In this document: positions 23,802 to 32,402 of the stretch, piece by piece
Position numbering within the stretch: the first letter of the stretch is position 1
Layout of the letters: each line of letters begins with the position of its first letter
DNA from: JAKIWV01 sp963773945
Lineage (GTDB): Archaea; Thermoplasmatota; Thermoplasmata; Lutacidiplasmatales; UBA184
DNA: 64,000 nucleotides
Direction of reading: 5' to 3'
NCBI GenBank assembly: GCA_963773945.1
Contig: CAVZDD010000004.1
Location: 248,001 to 312,000, forward strand
The notes under the pieces: model-generated
What the model saw: the letters and a program-made list of their open reading frames with translations, nothing else
What the model was told of the DNA's origin: nothing
Databases searched by the model: none
Program-made: the position numbers and the translations under genes

Positions 23802-25730
23802 CTACGCCACTTCAGGCGAGGTTGCCGAGTCCGTCGGGCGCACGCGGTGGCGCACTTTGACCGCTAACCCACGTGGCAACTCCGTCATGAGCGCGCCCGA
23901 AAGAACGGCCTCGCCGACTCCTAGCAAGGAACCCGCGCGTACGAGCAATACTGCATCGCTGGGCGCGATCGTTGGGTCGGCGGACCGGACCCCGGGGGTG
24001 AACAGGTCCCCCGTCAGGGTGACGCCCGGATCGACCTCCACCCACAACGCCGAGGCCGGGAGGATTCTCGCGCCGCCCGCGGCGGTAAGCTGGAATAGCC
24101 CGCGTTCTTCCGCCCACGTCGCCAGGTCCTTTCCCTTCCCGTCGGTCAAGCGTTGGCTCCACGGTCGACCTTCCAAGCGCGTCGGGGGCGCAAACAACAA
24201 CTCGCCGGCCCGGGATCCGAACTGAACCCGCGCCAACGCCTCCAGCCCCTCCTTCGCCGCCACCAGCGGGCCGATCGATGGCGGAGAGGGTCCCAGGTCG
24301 CTTTCCTCCAATACCGTCTGAAGTGAGTGAATGGCGGCGGCACTCGTGGTGTGTTCGTCCATAAGCGTCCACCGAGGGTGCAACCGCTCGGGCAGGGCGT
24401 CCCTCAGAAACCGGTACTCGGTCGGGTCGAGATGGGCGATCACCTGGGTGTAGGCCCCCTTTGCGAGGAAGACCCCCAGGGCACGGAGCACCGCCTCGCG
24501 TTCGTCCTCGTCCCATTGTCCGGTGACCGGGATGTCGTAGTGGCGTGCGGGGTACACGTCCTCTAATTCCCGGGGGACGAGCCCCAGGGGAGACGATACC
24601 GAGACAACGTGGAGGAGCGGGGCATTTCGCCAGACTTCCCAAGCCCGGGCGAATCGGCGATGGCTGCGCGAATTCCGGTACGGCTTGGTCCGGGAGCACG
24701 GGACGAGCAACAGCACCCGCTTCGACGGAGGGGGCCGATACCGGTCCAACATGCGGGACAAAAACCGCGTTACTTCCGGGCGTCGTCGGGACTCGTGGGG
24801 CACGTACGTCCGCTTCCCCCGGGAGACCACCGGGGTCCGCCCGGCTAACAGCGGGGCGAGTTGTTGATCGGCATATCGCAACATCTCTGCCAGTGCCGGC
24901 TCGGCCGTCAGTCGGGCCTCGACCAGTTCTCGGAGGCGCCCGTCCCGGACCGCCATCCGCACCTTCGCCATCTCATGTCCGAAGACGGCCTCGGTATGAA
25001 TCTCGAGAGAACCCGGCGGTTCTGTTCGGCAGCTCGCACAATCACAGGCGCACTCCTTCCGGGCACTCTCGGCTTGGACCGACCCGAGCGTGGCATCAAA
25101 GTAGGTGCCGCGAGCGGCGCCCCATAGGCCTTCCGTGGTATCGACCAGGTCCACCCCGAGCCACGCCAGGAGGCTGAGCCGATGCGGAAGCGCGACGCGA
25201 GGGGTCCACAACAGTGGGTAGCCCCCGAGTTGGGTGCGAATGTCAGTGAGCGCCCGCACGAAGGGCTCTCCATCTTGCCAGAGAGCCCGCGCATTCCCGA
25301 GAACGACCAGCTCGGGCCGTCCGTTCCGGAGTTCCTTCCACTCCGTGTCGGAAAGTGGCCAGTGCAGATAGGCCACTCCGGGCTGGACCATTTGCCAAAG
25401 TCCGGGCGTGCCGGAGATTTCGGGAGTGGGGACCGGGAATGTCAGTCGGAGTTCGGCGGCCCCCCGTCGAATGATGAGCTCCCGATGACCGACCGGGAGG
25501 TCCTCACCTTGGAACAGCTCCGCGCGAAGCACGGAGGTCGGGCGAGGAGTGGAAGGGTCGGTTTCCTGACTCCAGAGGATCTCCGGTGTTTCGAAGTGCA
25601 GCGGTCCGACCTCACTGGATCCGAGGAGTAGGGCACCGGCTCCGGAGGTGAGCGACCGACCCACAGAACCCCCCAGAGCAGACCGCCGAGCGCCGCCGTT
25701 GACGTGAGAGCCCGGCGGCTCAGTCGCCAC
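23802..25730 (-). CDS. arcS: Archaeosine synthase subunit alpha
   Basis: 642 residues. It acts on preQ0 at position 15 of tRNA to give archaeosine. The N-terminal 300 residues are TGT-like. A CACDCASC zinc-type cluster lies near residue 228 in ARKECACDCASCRTEP. The core ArcS signature VPCSRTKPYRNSRSHRR is near 343. A C-terminal PUA RNA-binding domain covers about 565-640 (LWVEVDPGVTLTGDLFTPG, then LAVKVRHRV). It marks the organism as an archaeon. The start overlaps the 3' end of the small gene at 25720-26076 by 11 bases. Confidence 0.92.
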   Translation of the reverse strand: MATEPPGSHVNGGARRSALGGSVGRSLTSGAGALLLGSSEVGPLHFETPEILWSQETDPSTPRPTSVLRAELFQGEDLPVGHRELIIRRGAAELRLTFPVPTPEISGTPGLWQMVQPGVAYLHWPLSDTEWKELRNGRPELVVLGNARALWQDGEPFVRALTDIRTQLGGYPLLWTPRVALPHRLSLLAWLGVDLVDTTEGLWGAARGTYFDATLGSVQAESARKECACDCASCRTEPPGSLEIHTEAVFGHEMAKVRMAVRDGRLRELVEARLTAEPALAEMLRYADQQLAPLLAGRTPVVSRGKRTYVPHESRRRPEVTRFLSRMLDRYRPPPSKRVLLLVPCSRTKPYRNSRSHRRFARAWEVWRNAPLLHVVSVSSPLGLVPRELEDVYPARHYDIPVTGQWDEDEREAVLRALGVFLAKGAYTQVIAHLDPTEYRFLRDALPERLHPRWTLMDEHTTSAAAIHSLQTVLEESDLGPSPPSIGPLVAAKEGLEALARVQFGSRAGELLFAPPTRLEGRPWSQRLTDGKGKDLATWAEERGLFQLTAAGGARILPASALWVEVDPGVTLTGDLFTPGVRSADPTIAPSDAVLLVRAGSLLGVGEAVLSGALMTELPRGLAVKVRHRVRPTDSATSPEVA

Positions 25731-26076
25731 TCCGTCCCGGGGCGGTCTTGCGGGTCCGACGGCCCGGGGTGGCGTCGGAGGGGAAGAACGCGCCCCAGGC
25801 CGCGATCAGCGCCTCTCGGCGTTCCGCCCCTGCCTCGGACCGTCCCCGCTTGCCGATGAGAGGGTCGTGAGTCTCGCGGACCTCGTGCAGGAACGCCGCG
25901 GGGTTCTCGCTGGCCCGTTCGAAGCCGTAGAGAATGAGCTGGCGGAGAAAACTGGAACGTCCCCGCCAGCCGATCCGTCGTCGGACAATCGGGTTCAGGT
26001 GGCGCTTGGCCAGCCGCCAGACCTCGTTGGTCGTCTTGTAGTCCCGCGCAGAGAGGCCGATCATCACCTGCGGCAT
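25720..26076 (-). CDS. Small basic protein of unknown function upstream of arcS
   Basis: 118 residues, strongly basic. The core GLSARDYKTTNEVWRLAKRH and GWRGRSSFLRQLILYGFERASENP looks like two amphipathic helices followed by an acidic-basic tail. No known domain is recognised. It overlaps arcS by 11 bases and is probably co-transcribed. A TATA-like GCTATATTTTC lies about 60-70 bases ahead of its ATG. Confidence 0.6.
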   Translation of the reverse strand: MPQVMIGLSARDYKTTNEVWRLAKRHLNPIVRRRIGWRGRSSFLRQLILYGFERASENPAAFLHEVRETHDPLIGKRGRSEAGAERREALIAAWGAFFPSDATPGRRTRKTAPGRSGD

Positions 26077-26148
26077 CGCCGGGGGCGAGAAGCGACCGGG
26101 TTAAGTGACTTCGTACCGGAACACTGCCGGCTCGGCTGAAAATATAGC

Positions 26149-26167
26149 ATTCGGAGTGTCCGAATGG
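26149..26167. repeat. Inverted repeat between ubiA and the arcS operon
   Basis: CATTCGGA, spacer of three bases, TCCGAATG: eight-base arms with no mismatch. On the minus strand it is followed by CTATATTTTC. It could be the ubiA transcript end (20 bases past its stop) or an operator just upstream of the TATA box of the next gene. Confidence 0.5.
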
Positions 26168-26174
26168 GTATCCC

Positions 26175-26190
26175 GTAGAGCAATCTCTAC
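26175..26190 (-). terminator. Hairpin over the ubiA stop codon
   Basis: GTAGAG, loop of four, CTCTAC: perfect six-base arms that include the ubiA stop codon. Together with the inverted repeat at 26149-26167 it gives two tandem hairpins at the 3' end of the ubiD-ubiA transcript. Confidence 0.4.
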
Positions 26191-27068
26191 AAATGGAACC
26201 CTGGGAACGACAGGGCCACGACGACACCGGCCAAGAAGATCAACGCGAGGACAAAATGGCGCTGGAACGGTATCTGGACGCGGCCGAGATTCTGCGAGAG
26301 GGTGAGATCCGAGTAGCCCGCGAGAGCGACCATGGCCCCCCACGCCACCCAGAAGGGGAGGGCAAAATTCTCCAGGGCCCCGAACAGGGCGAACAACAGG
26401 AGGGCCGCGGCGTGAAGTCCGGCGACCAGCGCGATACTCCGCGAGGTTCCGAGACGTCGAGGGAGGGAGAACAGGCCGAGGCGGGTGTCCATCGAAACAT
26501 CTCCGAGACTGTGGATCGTTTCGAAGGCGGTCCCCCAGGCGAGGATGGCGAAGACCGCGACGACGGCCACGAGCGGGAGGGTTCCCAACACGGCGATGAA
26601 GACCCCCGCGGGGACGAGGGCCTGCACGAGACCCAGGAAGAGCGTCGTGAAGGAGGTGTACCTCTTGGTGTAGCTGTATCCGAACACCAGCCCGAGGGCC
26701 ACCGGGGAAAGCGCCAGCGACAGCGGGTTGAGCAGCGCGGCGGCCACGGCCAGCACGGCCGCGCTCGCGACCGTCACTCCGATGGCGAATCCCGGTGAGA
26801 GAGTTCCCGTGACCAGGGCGCGGCCTCGCGTACGGGGATTGAGCGCGTCGAACTTCCGGTCCGTCCACCGGTTGAAGGCGTGACCGGCGGTGCGGGCGGC
26901 GAGCACGGCGATGACTACGAGGACGAAGGTCTGCCATCGCGGGAGCCCGTGGGCCGCGGCGAGAAGGAACGCGAGAACGAATGGTAAGTTGAGGCCAACG
27001 TTCTGGATCTCAAGGAATCGGCCCAGTTCGCGGGCCCAGCCGGCGGGCGGTGGCGTAGCCGCGCTCAC
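26187..27068 (-). CDS. UbiA family aromatic prenyltransferase
   Basis: 293 residues with about eight hydrophobic segments. The first prenyl-diphosphate motif N..xD...D is seen as NRWTDRKFDALNPRT (Asn66, Asp70, Asp74). The second Asp motif is in HSLGDVSMDTRLGLFSLP near 175-190. It attaches a polyprenyl chain to an aromatic acid at the membrane. The four-base overlap with the UbiD gene points to a coupled prenylation-decarboxylation step in quinone synthesis, possibly the MqnP/MqnL branch of futalosine menaquinone synthesis; the exact quinone is inference. Confidence 0.88.
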   Translation of the reverse strand: MSAATPPPAGWARELGRFLEIQNVGLNLPFVLAFLLAAAHGLPRWQTFVLVVIAVLAARTAGHAFNRWTDRKFDALNPRTRGRALVTGTLSPGFAIGVTVASAAVLAVAAALLNPLSLALSPVALGLVFGYSYTKRYTSFTTLFLGLVQALVPAGVFIAVLGTLPLVAVVAVFAILAWGTAFETIHSLGDVSMDTRLGLFSLPRRLGTSRSIALVAGLHAAALLLFALFGALENFALPFWVAWGAMVALAGYSDLTLSQNLGRVQIPFQRHFVLALIFLAGVVVALSFPGFHL

Positions 27069-28547
27069 GGCGTCTTAGTGTCCCGGAGGAACGACAGCGC
27101 CGGGGCCCGGGCGATGAGCTGGTCGATGCGGGCGACCACGGCCGGGTCCATCCGGATCTCTTCCGGCCAGGGACGGGGAAAGTTTTCGTCCGCCCGCTTT
27201 CGGGTCGCGTCGATCCCGATCTTTCCGCCCAAGTTCGGGATGGGATTCGAGATCGACAGCTGGTCCACGGGGCCATGCACCAGTTCGAGGTCCCGCTCGG
27301 GGTCCGCCTGGAGTCCGACCCGGTAGAGGACTTCCGAGAGGTCGTGGACGTTGACATCTTCGTCCACGACAATCACATAGCGCGTGAACATCATTTGCCC
27401 GAGTCCCCACAGCGCATGCATGACCTTCCTGGCGTGGTACGGGTAGGCCTTCCGGATCGAGATGATCGCGACGTTGATGAACAGCCCCTCGGACGGGAGG
27501 TTCATGTCGACGAGTTCCGGTAACACCAGCCGAACGATCGGGAGGAAGAGCCGTTCCACGGCCTTGCCGAGGACCGAATCCTCCGTGGGCGGCCTCCCGG
27601 TGACGGTCCCGAGGTAGATCGGCTTACGCCGCTGCGTGACATGGGTCACGTGAAAAACCGGGAAAGGTTCTGCGGCCGAGTAGTAACCAGTATGGTCACC
27701 GAACGGCCCCTCGACATGGCGCTCCGTCGGGTCGACGTACCCCTCGAGCACGATCTCCGCTTGGGCCGGCACTTCGAGGGGGATCGTCCGGCACGGCACG
27801 AGCTCGAGGGGTTCCTCCCGCAGGAACCCGGCGAAAACAAAATTCGAAATTCCCTCGGGCACCGGAGCGAGGCCGGCCAGAATGGTCGCTGGGTCGGCGC
27901 CGATCACCGCCGCGATGGGCATGCGCTCTCCCCGAGCGGACCACTTTCGGTAGTTGTTCGCCCCGACGCGGTGGATCTGGAAATGCATGCCCAATGTGTC
28001 CGGACCGTACTGCTGGAGGCGGTAGATCCCGGTGTGGCTTTCGCCCGTTTCGGGATCCTTCGTGACGACCACCGGGAACGTGACGGTTCGACCCCCGTCG
28101 CCCGGCCAGCAACGGAGAATCGGGAGAGCGTTCAGGTTCACCTGGTCGGTCTCGACCTCCTGACACGGAGCATTGCTCACTCGTTTGGGAGCCAGGGACC
28201 GGAGGGTGTCGAGGGTTTGCAGCGTACCGCTCAGGTCCTTGAGGGCGCCCACGACGCCGGCGGGAGGTCGCAGGCGCACGAGCCGGGCGATCCGATCCAT
28301 GGGGACATCCAACGAATCGGCTCCGAGGGCCCGTGCGATACGTCGCGCGGAGCCCAGTACATTCATCGCCACGGGAACCGTGCTATCCGTGACATTCTCG
28401 AAAAGAAGCGCGGGGCCGTCCTTTCGAAGGACCCGTTGCGTGATCTCGGTGATCTCGAGGTCCCGGCTCGACCGGATCGCGGATGCGGAGCAGGTCGCCC
28501 CGCGATTCGAGGTCGGTGAGAAAATCGCCGAGCGCACGGAAGACCAT
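27065..28547 (-). CDS. UbiD family decarboxylase (frameshifted near N-terminus)
   Basis: About 493 residues when repaired. From residue 29 onward it is a full UbiD: DLEITEITQRVL, then TFPVVVTKDPETGESHTGIYRLQ, the prenyl-FMN site region around HFQIHRVGANNYRKW, and the catalytic segment GYVDPTERHVEGPFGDHTGYY with the conserved E and D. The true start is most likely the ATG at 28547, giving VFRALGDFLTDLESRGDLLRI before DPVEP. The two parts are out of frame because of one extra base near 28462-28464 (CCC). It overlaps ubiA by four bases. Confidence 0.88.
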
Positions 28548-28570
28548 CAACCCCTGCTGAGCCCCGGGCG

Positions 28571-28580
28571 TTATTTAAAA
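28571..28580 (-). promoter_or_regulatory. TATA box of the ubiD-ubiA operon
   Basis: TTTTAAATAA on the minus strand, 24-33 bases before the ATG at 28547. This spacing supports a leaderless transcript and the repaired UbiD start. It lies in the 98-base divergent gap shared with the HTH-10 gene. Confidence 0.55.
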
Positions 28581-28645
28581 GACGGTCGGCGGAAGCCCAG
28601 GCAATAGGGTTCATACGAGAACCCCGTCCGGGACCCGGTCCTTCC

Positions 28646-29371
28646 ATGAAGACGATCTCCTTCGAGTTCAAGACCGCGGATCTGGAAGCAATCGGCCTGA
28701 TTCCCCACGGGTTCTTTTCCCGGTACGAAGAGGTCGAGCTGCTCGAAACGCTTCGACTCGAGCGAGGGTGGAGACTCCAACTGCTCCGCGTGCGACGTCG
28801 CGGCCCGTTGCGTACGGCGGCGGAGCTCGCGCGGGAGTCCCAGCGGATCCGTCGGTTGTATGGGCTCGAGAGCTTCGAACTGGTCGAGCGTCGTCCCCGG
28901 ACCCGCGACTACATCCTTCTCGTCCGCCAGCGAAACCCGGCGCAGATCGCCCGGCTGCTGACCGTCGCGGGTGGCGAGATCTCTCCGGTCGCCCCGTTCC
29001 ATGCCGACCCCGTGCACACCGTGGCGTCGTTCTACGGCGAGGACGTCGCGCTTCGGCGCGTTGTGGCGCGGCTCACTCGGGACGGGATGCCCTTCCAGGT
29101 GCTCCGGACCTCCGGCCGACCGTACTGGGGTCCGGCCGGCTCCGAGGAGCTCACCGAGCGGCAGCGAAGCATCGTCTCCCGGGCCTGGGCGCTTGGGTTC
29201 TACGGAGTGCCCCGACGGATCTCGTTGACGCGCTTGGCCCACGTGACGGGACAGAGTCCTCCGGCGCTCAGCAAAATGCTCCGTCGCGCGGAAGGGCGGC
29301 TCGTCGCCCGCTTCCTTGCCTCCAGCGAGGCGCCACCCGCGAGGGAGGCGGGTACCCCCGTCGTGGCCTGA
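28646..29371 (+). CDS. HTH-10 (bacterioopsin-activator type) transcription regulator
   Basis: 241 residues. The C-terminal 60 or so are an HTH-10 domain: LTERQRSIVSRAWALGFYGVP (about 171-191), then LTRLAHVTGQSPPALSKMLRRAE. The N-terminal half (MKTISFEF, then YEEVELLETLRLERGWRLQLLRV) is the Bat-type sensory region of unknown ligand. It is divergent from ubiD, so it may regulate that operon. It is convergent to the ABC-2 permease gene. Confidence 0.88.
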   Translation: MKTISFEFKTADLEAIGLIPHGFFSRYEEVELLETLRLERGWRLQLLRVRRRGPLRTAAELARESQRIRRLYGLESFELVERRPRTRDYILLVRQRNPAQIARLLTVAGGEISPVAPFHADPVHTVASFYGEDVALRRVVARLTRDGMPFQVLRTSGRPYWGPAGSEELTERQRSIVSRAWALGFYGVPRRISLTRLAHVTGQSPPALSKMLRRAEGRLVARFLASSEAPPAREAGTPVVA

Positions 29372-29389
29372 GCGTCGACGAGGTGTCGT

Positions 29390-30238
29390 TCAGTCCATAG
29401 GCCTCAGCGCTCGTCGGACGAGCAGGAGCGCGATTCCGACGAAGAGGGCCGCCCAGGCGAACAGCGCCAGCAGGTAGATTCCCGCACCGTAAGGGTACAT
29501 CGAGGATCCGAACAGGGTTTCCCGAAGGACGTTCACGGCCAGCGAGACGGGGTTGTACTGGGAGGCCGTCTGAAGCCAGTGCGGCATCGCGCCCCAGGGG
29601 TACAAGGCGTCGGACGTCAGCAGGACCGGCAAGTTGAGCAAGTTCACGGCGGCGAAGTACATTTGGGGGTTCTCGATCAGAATACCGAACGTGAGAAAGA
29701 GCGTCGCGAACATCAACGAGAGCAGGACGATGGCAGCGACGATCTCGAAAGCTCCGAGTACCCCGACCGAGGCGGTAACCTCCAGCCCCGTGAGGCCGGG
29801 AACCTGCTTGAACAGGAGCGCCAGGCCGAGCACGAAGAAGGCGAGAGCAATCGGCTGGACCGATCCGGCGATCAACCGCGACCCAAATACGGCGGCGGTC
29901 GGGGCGGGCGTCCCTCGGACTCGCTTGAAGACTCCGAACAGCTTGTCGAAGATGACGTTCGCGCCGATGAACAGGGTCGCCGTCACGGCGACGAAACCCA
30001 CCATCCCAGCGGCGAAGTACGAGTAATAGCTGGGGGCCCCTCGGAAGTACTGATGGATGATCGCGAGTTTCTCCGCCGCGGTCAGGTTGGGAACGAACTC
30101 CGCGGGGTTGATGTTGAACCCTTGTCCGAACAGCAGTAGGTACAGGAGGGGCAACAGAAGGGCGGTGAAGATCGCCTGAGGGTTCCGCGCGAGTTTCAGG
30201 AACTCGCGGCGGGTCAGGGCGACCAGCTCCCGCAGCAT
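29390..30238 (-). CDS. ABC-2 type transporter permease
   Basis: 282 residues from the ATG at 30238, which shares one base with the ATPase stop codon. It has six hydrophobic segments, a large external loop after the first (FVPNLTAAEKLAIIHQYFRG) and the ABC-2 pattern GTPAPTAAVFGSRLIAGSVQPI. The DALYPWGAMPHWLQ segment before the last helices is typical of DrrB/NodJ-like drug or lipid exporters. It works with the adjacent ATPase. Confidence 0.9.
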   Translation of the reverse strand: MLRELVALTRREFLKLARNPQAIFTALLLPLLYLLLFGQGFNINPAEFVPNLTAAEKLAIIHQYFRGAPSYYSYFAAGMVGFVAVTATLFIGANVIFDKLFGVFKRVRGTPAPTAAVFGSRLIAGSVQPIALAFFVLGLALLFKQVPGLTGLEVTASVGVLGAFEIVAAIVLLSLMFATLFLTFGILIENPQMYFAAVNLLNLPVLLTSDALYPWGAMPHWLQTASQYNPVSLAVNVLRETLFGSSMYPYGAGIYLLALFAWAALFVGIALLLVRRALRPMD

Positions 30239-31257
30239 CAGCGTCGCCCCCCAATCCGGTTCTGCACCCGCTGGATCATCACGGCCCGGTCCGTGGCGGT
30301 GGGGCCTTCCTCCTCTCGGTACTCTCGGCCGGTGAATTCCAGGAAGACTTCGTCGAGACTGGGTCTCTTGACCGTAACGCCGGTGACACCGGCCCCCGCT
30401 TTGGTGCAGGCCTCGACGGCCACCGGTACGAACGGTTCTCCACTCCCGCACTTGACTCGATACGTTCCGTCCTGCTTCTGCACGCTGCTGACGCCGATCA
30501 ACGGACGGAGGACGCCGGTCATGTCGGGGGCGCCGGGACCCGTCTTGATCGTGACGATATCGCCGCCCAGCCGGTCCTTGAGCTCGCTCGGCGACCCGGT
30601 GGCGACGATCTTTCCGTGGTCGATGATCGCGAGCCGGTCGCACATCGTGTCGGCCTCGTCCAGATAATGCGTGGTGACAAAAACCGTGAGACCTTGTTCG
30701 CGCCGCAGTTTTTGGATGAATCCCCAGAACCCGTTCCGCCCCTGCGGGTCCAGCCCCAGCGTGGGCTCATCCAAGAACAGGATCTTCGGGTCGTGGACCA
30801 GACCGACGGCGAGCTCGAGCCGGCGTCGCATCCCGCCCGAGTAGGTCTTGGCCAACCGATCGGCGGCCTCGGTGATTTGCATCTGCTCGAGCAAGGCCTC
30901 GGTCCGTCGGCGTCCTTCGGCGGGGGAAATACCGTAACAGCCGGCCGCCACCTCGATGTTTTCCCGGCCGGTCAAGTCTCCGTCCGCCGTCGACTCCTGG
31001 AAGATGACGCCAATCCGTCGCTTGACCGCCTCCGGATCGCGACTGACTTCTAGGCCATCGATGACAGCACTTCCTCCGGTGGGTCGGAGACCGGCGGACA
31101 GCATCGAGACCGTCGTGGTCTTGCCGGCCCCGTTGGGTCCGAGAAACCCGAAGATCTCTCCGCGGGTCACGTGGAAGGAGACCCCGTCCACCGCCCGCAC
31201 GGTCCCATTGTAGACCTTGACCAGATTTTCGGCGTGAATGGCTTGGGGTTGCATCAT
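30238..31257 (-). CDS. ABC-2 exporter ATP-binding protein
   Basis: 339 residues. Walker A FLGPNGAGKTTT is near residue 38, the signature TYSGGMRRRLELAVGLV near 139, Walker B ILFLDEPTLGLDPQGR near 160 and the switch His in VTTHYLDEAD. The C-terminal 100 residues form the DrrA-type accessory domain. It is 10 bases downstream of the PadR gene and overlaps the permease by one base. The cargo is unknown. Confidence 0.93.
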   Translation of the reverse strand: MMQPQAIHAENLVKVYNGTVRAVDGVSFHVTRGEIFGFLGPNGAGKTTTVSMLSAGLRPTGGSAVIDGLEVSRDPEAVKRRIGVIFQESTADGDLTGRENIEVAAGCYGISPAEGRRRTEALLEQMQITEAADRLAKTYSGGMRRRLELAVGLVHDPKILFLDEPTLGLDPQGRNGFWGFIQKLRREQGLTVFVTTHYLDEADTMCDRLAIIDHGKIVATGSPSELKDRLGGDIVTIKTGPGAPDMTGVLRPLIGVSSVQKQDGTYRVKCGSGEPFVPVAVEACTKAGAGVTGVTVKRPSLDEVFLEFTGREYREEEGPTATDRAVMIQRVQNRIGGRR

Positions 31258-31267
31258 GGAGTTTCTC

Positions 31268-31675
31268 CTAGTTCCTCAGTTTTCGCAGTCGGTCGGCCAC
31301 CGCATCGAGATCGGGTTGGATCGGAGTCGTGGCGCTCGGCTGCGAGCGTCGAAGGTCTTCAAGGTACGCGGTCAGCCCGGATATCTCCTGGAGAATCTCC
31401 TGGGGAGTCCGTGGTCCACCCCCCATCTTCCAGCCCCGCATCCAGAAGTCAGAGTCCACGGCGTTCACGAGCTCGTAGCGACTGTCGGGGAGCTTGCGGA
31501 GAGTGCCGTCCGATACCATCTCCTCCAGCAACGGATAGACCGACCCAGGGGAAGGCCGCCACCACCCGTGGGTCATGACCTCCATGTCGTCCATGATCTC
31601 GGCGCCGTTGCGCGGCTGCCGTCGAAGGATCAGGAGAACCCAGTTTCGAAGACCCCGCTTCTTTCGGCCCCACAT
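31268..31675 (-). CDS. PadR family transcription regulator
   Basis: 135 residues. The winged helix is seen in RGLRNWVLLILRRQPRNGAEIMDDM, then WWRPSPGSVYPLLEEMVSDGTL (about 38-60), the PadR hallmark PSPGSVYP.L..M. A C-terminal helical dimerisation tail follows. It heads the ABC-2 exporter operon, a common PadR arrangement in which drug or stress signals lift repression. The perfect palindrome at 31684-31699 is a likely self-operator. Confidence 0.92.
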   Translation of the reverse strand: MWGRKKRGLRNWVLLILRRQPRNGAEIMDDMEVMTHGWWRPSPGSVYPLLEEMVSDGTLRKLPDSRYELVNAVDSDFWMRGWKMGGGPRTPQEILQEISGLTAYLEDLRRSQPSATTPIQPDLDAVADRLRKLRN

Positions 31676-31683
31676 AGCTCGTT

Positions 31684-31699
31684 ATTCCGATATCGGAAT
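31684..31699. promoter_or_regulatory. Palindromic operator at the PadR promoter
   Basis: ATTCCGATATCGGAAT, a perfect 16-base palindrome. It lies 9-24 bases before the PadR ATG and just downstream of the TATA box, so it covers the expected transcription start. Binding there would block polymerase. Autoregulation by PadR is the simplest reading. Confidence 0.65.
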
Positions 31700-31706
31700 T
31701 TCGATT

Positions 31707-31718
31707 CATATATTAAAA
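31707..31718 (-). promoter_or_regulatory. TATA box of the PadR-ABC operon
   Basis: TTTTAATATATG on the minus strand, 32 bases before the PadR ATG. It is one of the most AT-rich elements in the window. Confidence 0.6.
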
Positions 31719-31878
31719 CGTAGTTCACCTATTGATAGCAGGCGCTAGCGCGCAGTCTGTCACCACGCTTGACGGCTCGGTTTGAGCGGTTCCGGCCGGT
31801 GAAAGGGGACTCCCGCAACTGGGTCGGCGGGATCTCTCTTTCCCGTGCCCTTATCTTGCCCTTCCGTACGTAGGAATC

Positions 31879-32376
31879 ATGGCGTTTCCCCGTAAACGGA
31901 CAACCGGAACTTCGCCGCATGCGCCGAGGACACGTCGCGTCCCCGTGCACGCGGTCCTCGCGGAAGCGGTCGCGGGCGTCACGCCGCCCCCATTCCCATC
32001 GAAGGCGACCTTGGGTTCCGCGTGCTTCGATCTCCACGCCGCGGAAGCCGCGACGCTGAAGTCCGGGTCCGTCACTCTCGTTCGAACGGGGCTCCGGCTG
32101 CGAGCACCGCCCGGGACTTTCCTCGAGGTTCGGCCGCGGAGCGGTCTCAGCAGCCGCGGCGTCCTGATGGTCAACGCTCCCGGCACGATCGACCGGGACT
32201 ACGCCGGGGAAGTGAAGGTCCCGTTGACGTTCCTTTTCCCGGGTGAGTACCAGATCCAGGCCGGGGACCGCATCGGCCAGGTTCGGGTCGCCAAGGAGTA
32301 TCCCACTCGCTTCGAGAGCGGCACGGTCCTCCCCAGCACCGAACGCAAGGGTGGATTCGGAAGTACCGGCCGCTAA
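31879..32376 (+). CDS. dut: dUTP diphosphatase (trimeric type)
   Basis: 165 residues. All five dUTPase motifs are present: I GSACFDLHA, II RPRSGLSSRG, III NAPGTIDRDYAGEVKV with the uracil-binding Tyr and catalytic Asp, IV GDRIGQVRV and V RKGGFGSTGR. It hydrolyses dUTP to dUMP. The first 30 residues are a basic, low-complexity extension not needed for the fold; a later GTG start would remove it. Confidence 0.95.
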   Translation: MAFPRKRTTGTSPHAPRTRRVPVHAVLAEAVAGVTPPPFPSKATLGSACFDLHAAEAATLKSGSVTLVRTGLRLRAPPGTFLEVRPRSGLSSRGVLMVNAPGTIDRDYAGEVKVPLTFLFPGEYQIQAGDRIGQVRVAKEYPTRFESGTVLPSTERKGGFGSTGR

Positions 32377-32402
32377 GGGACTGACCCGCGGGGCCGAATC
32401 TT

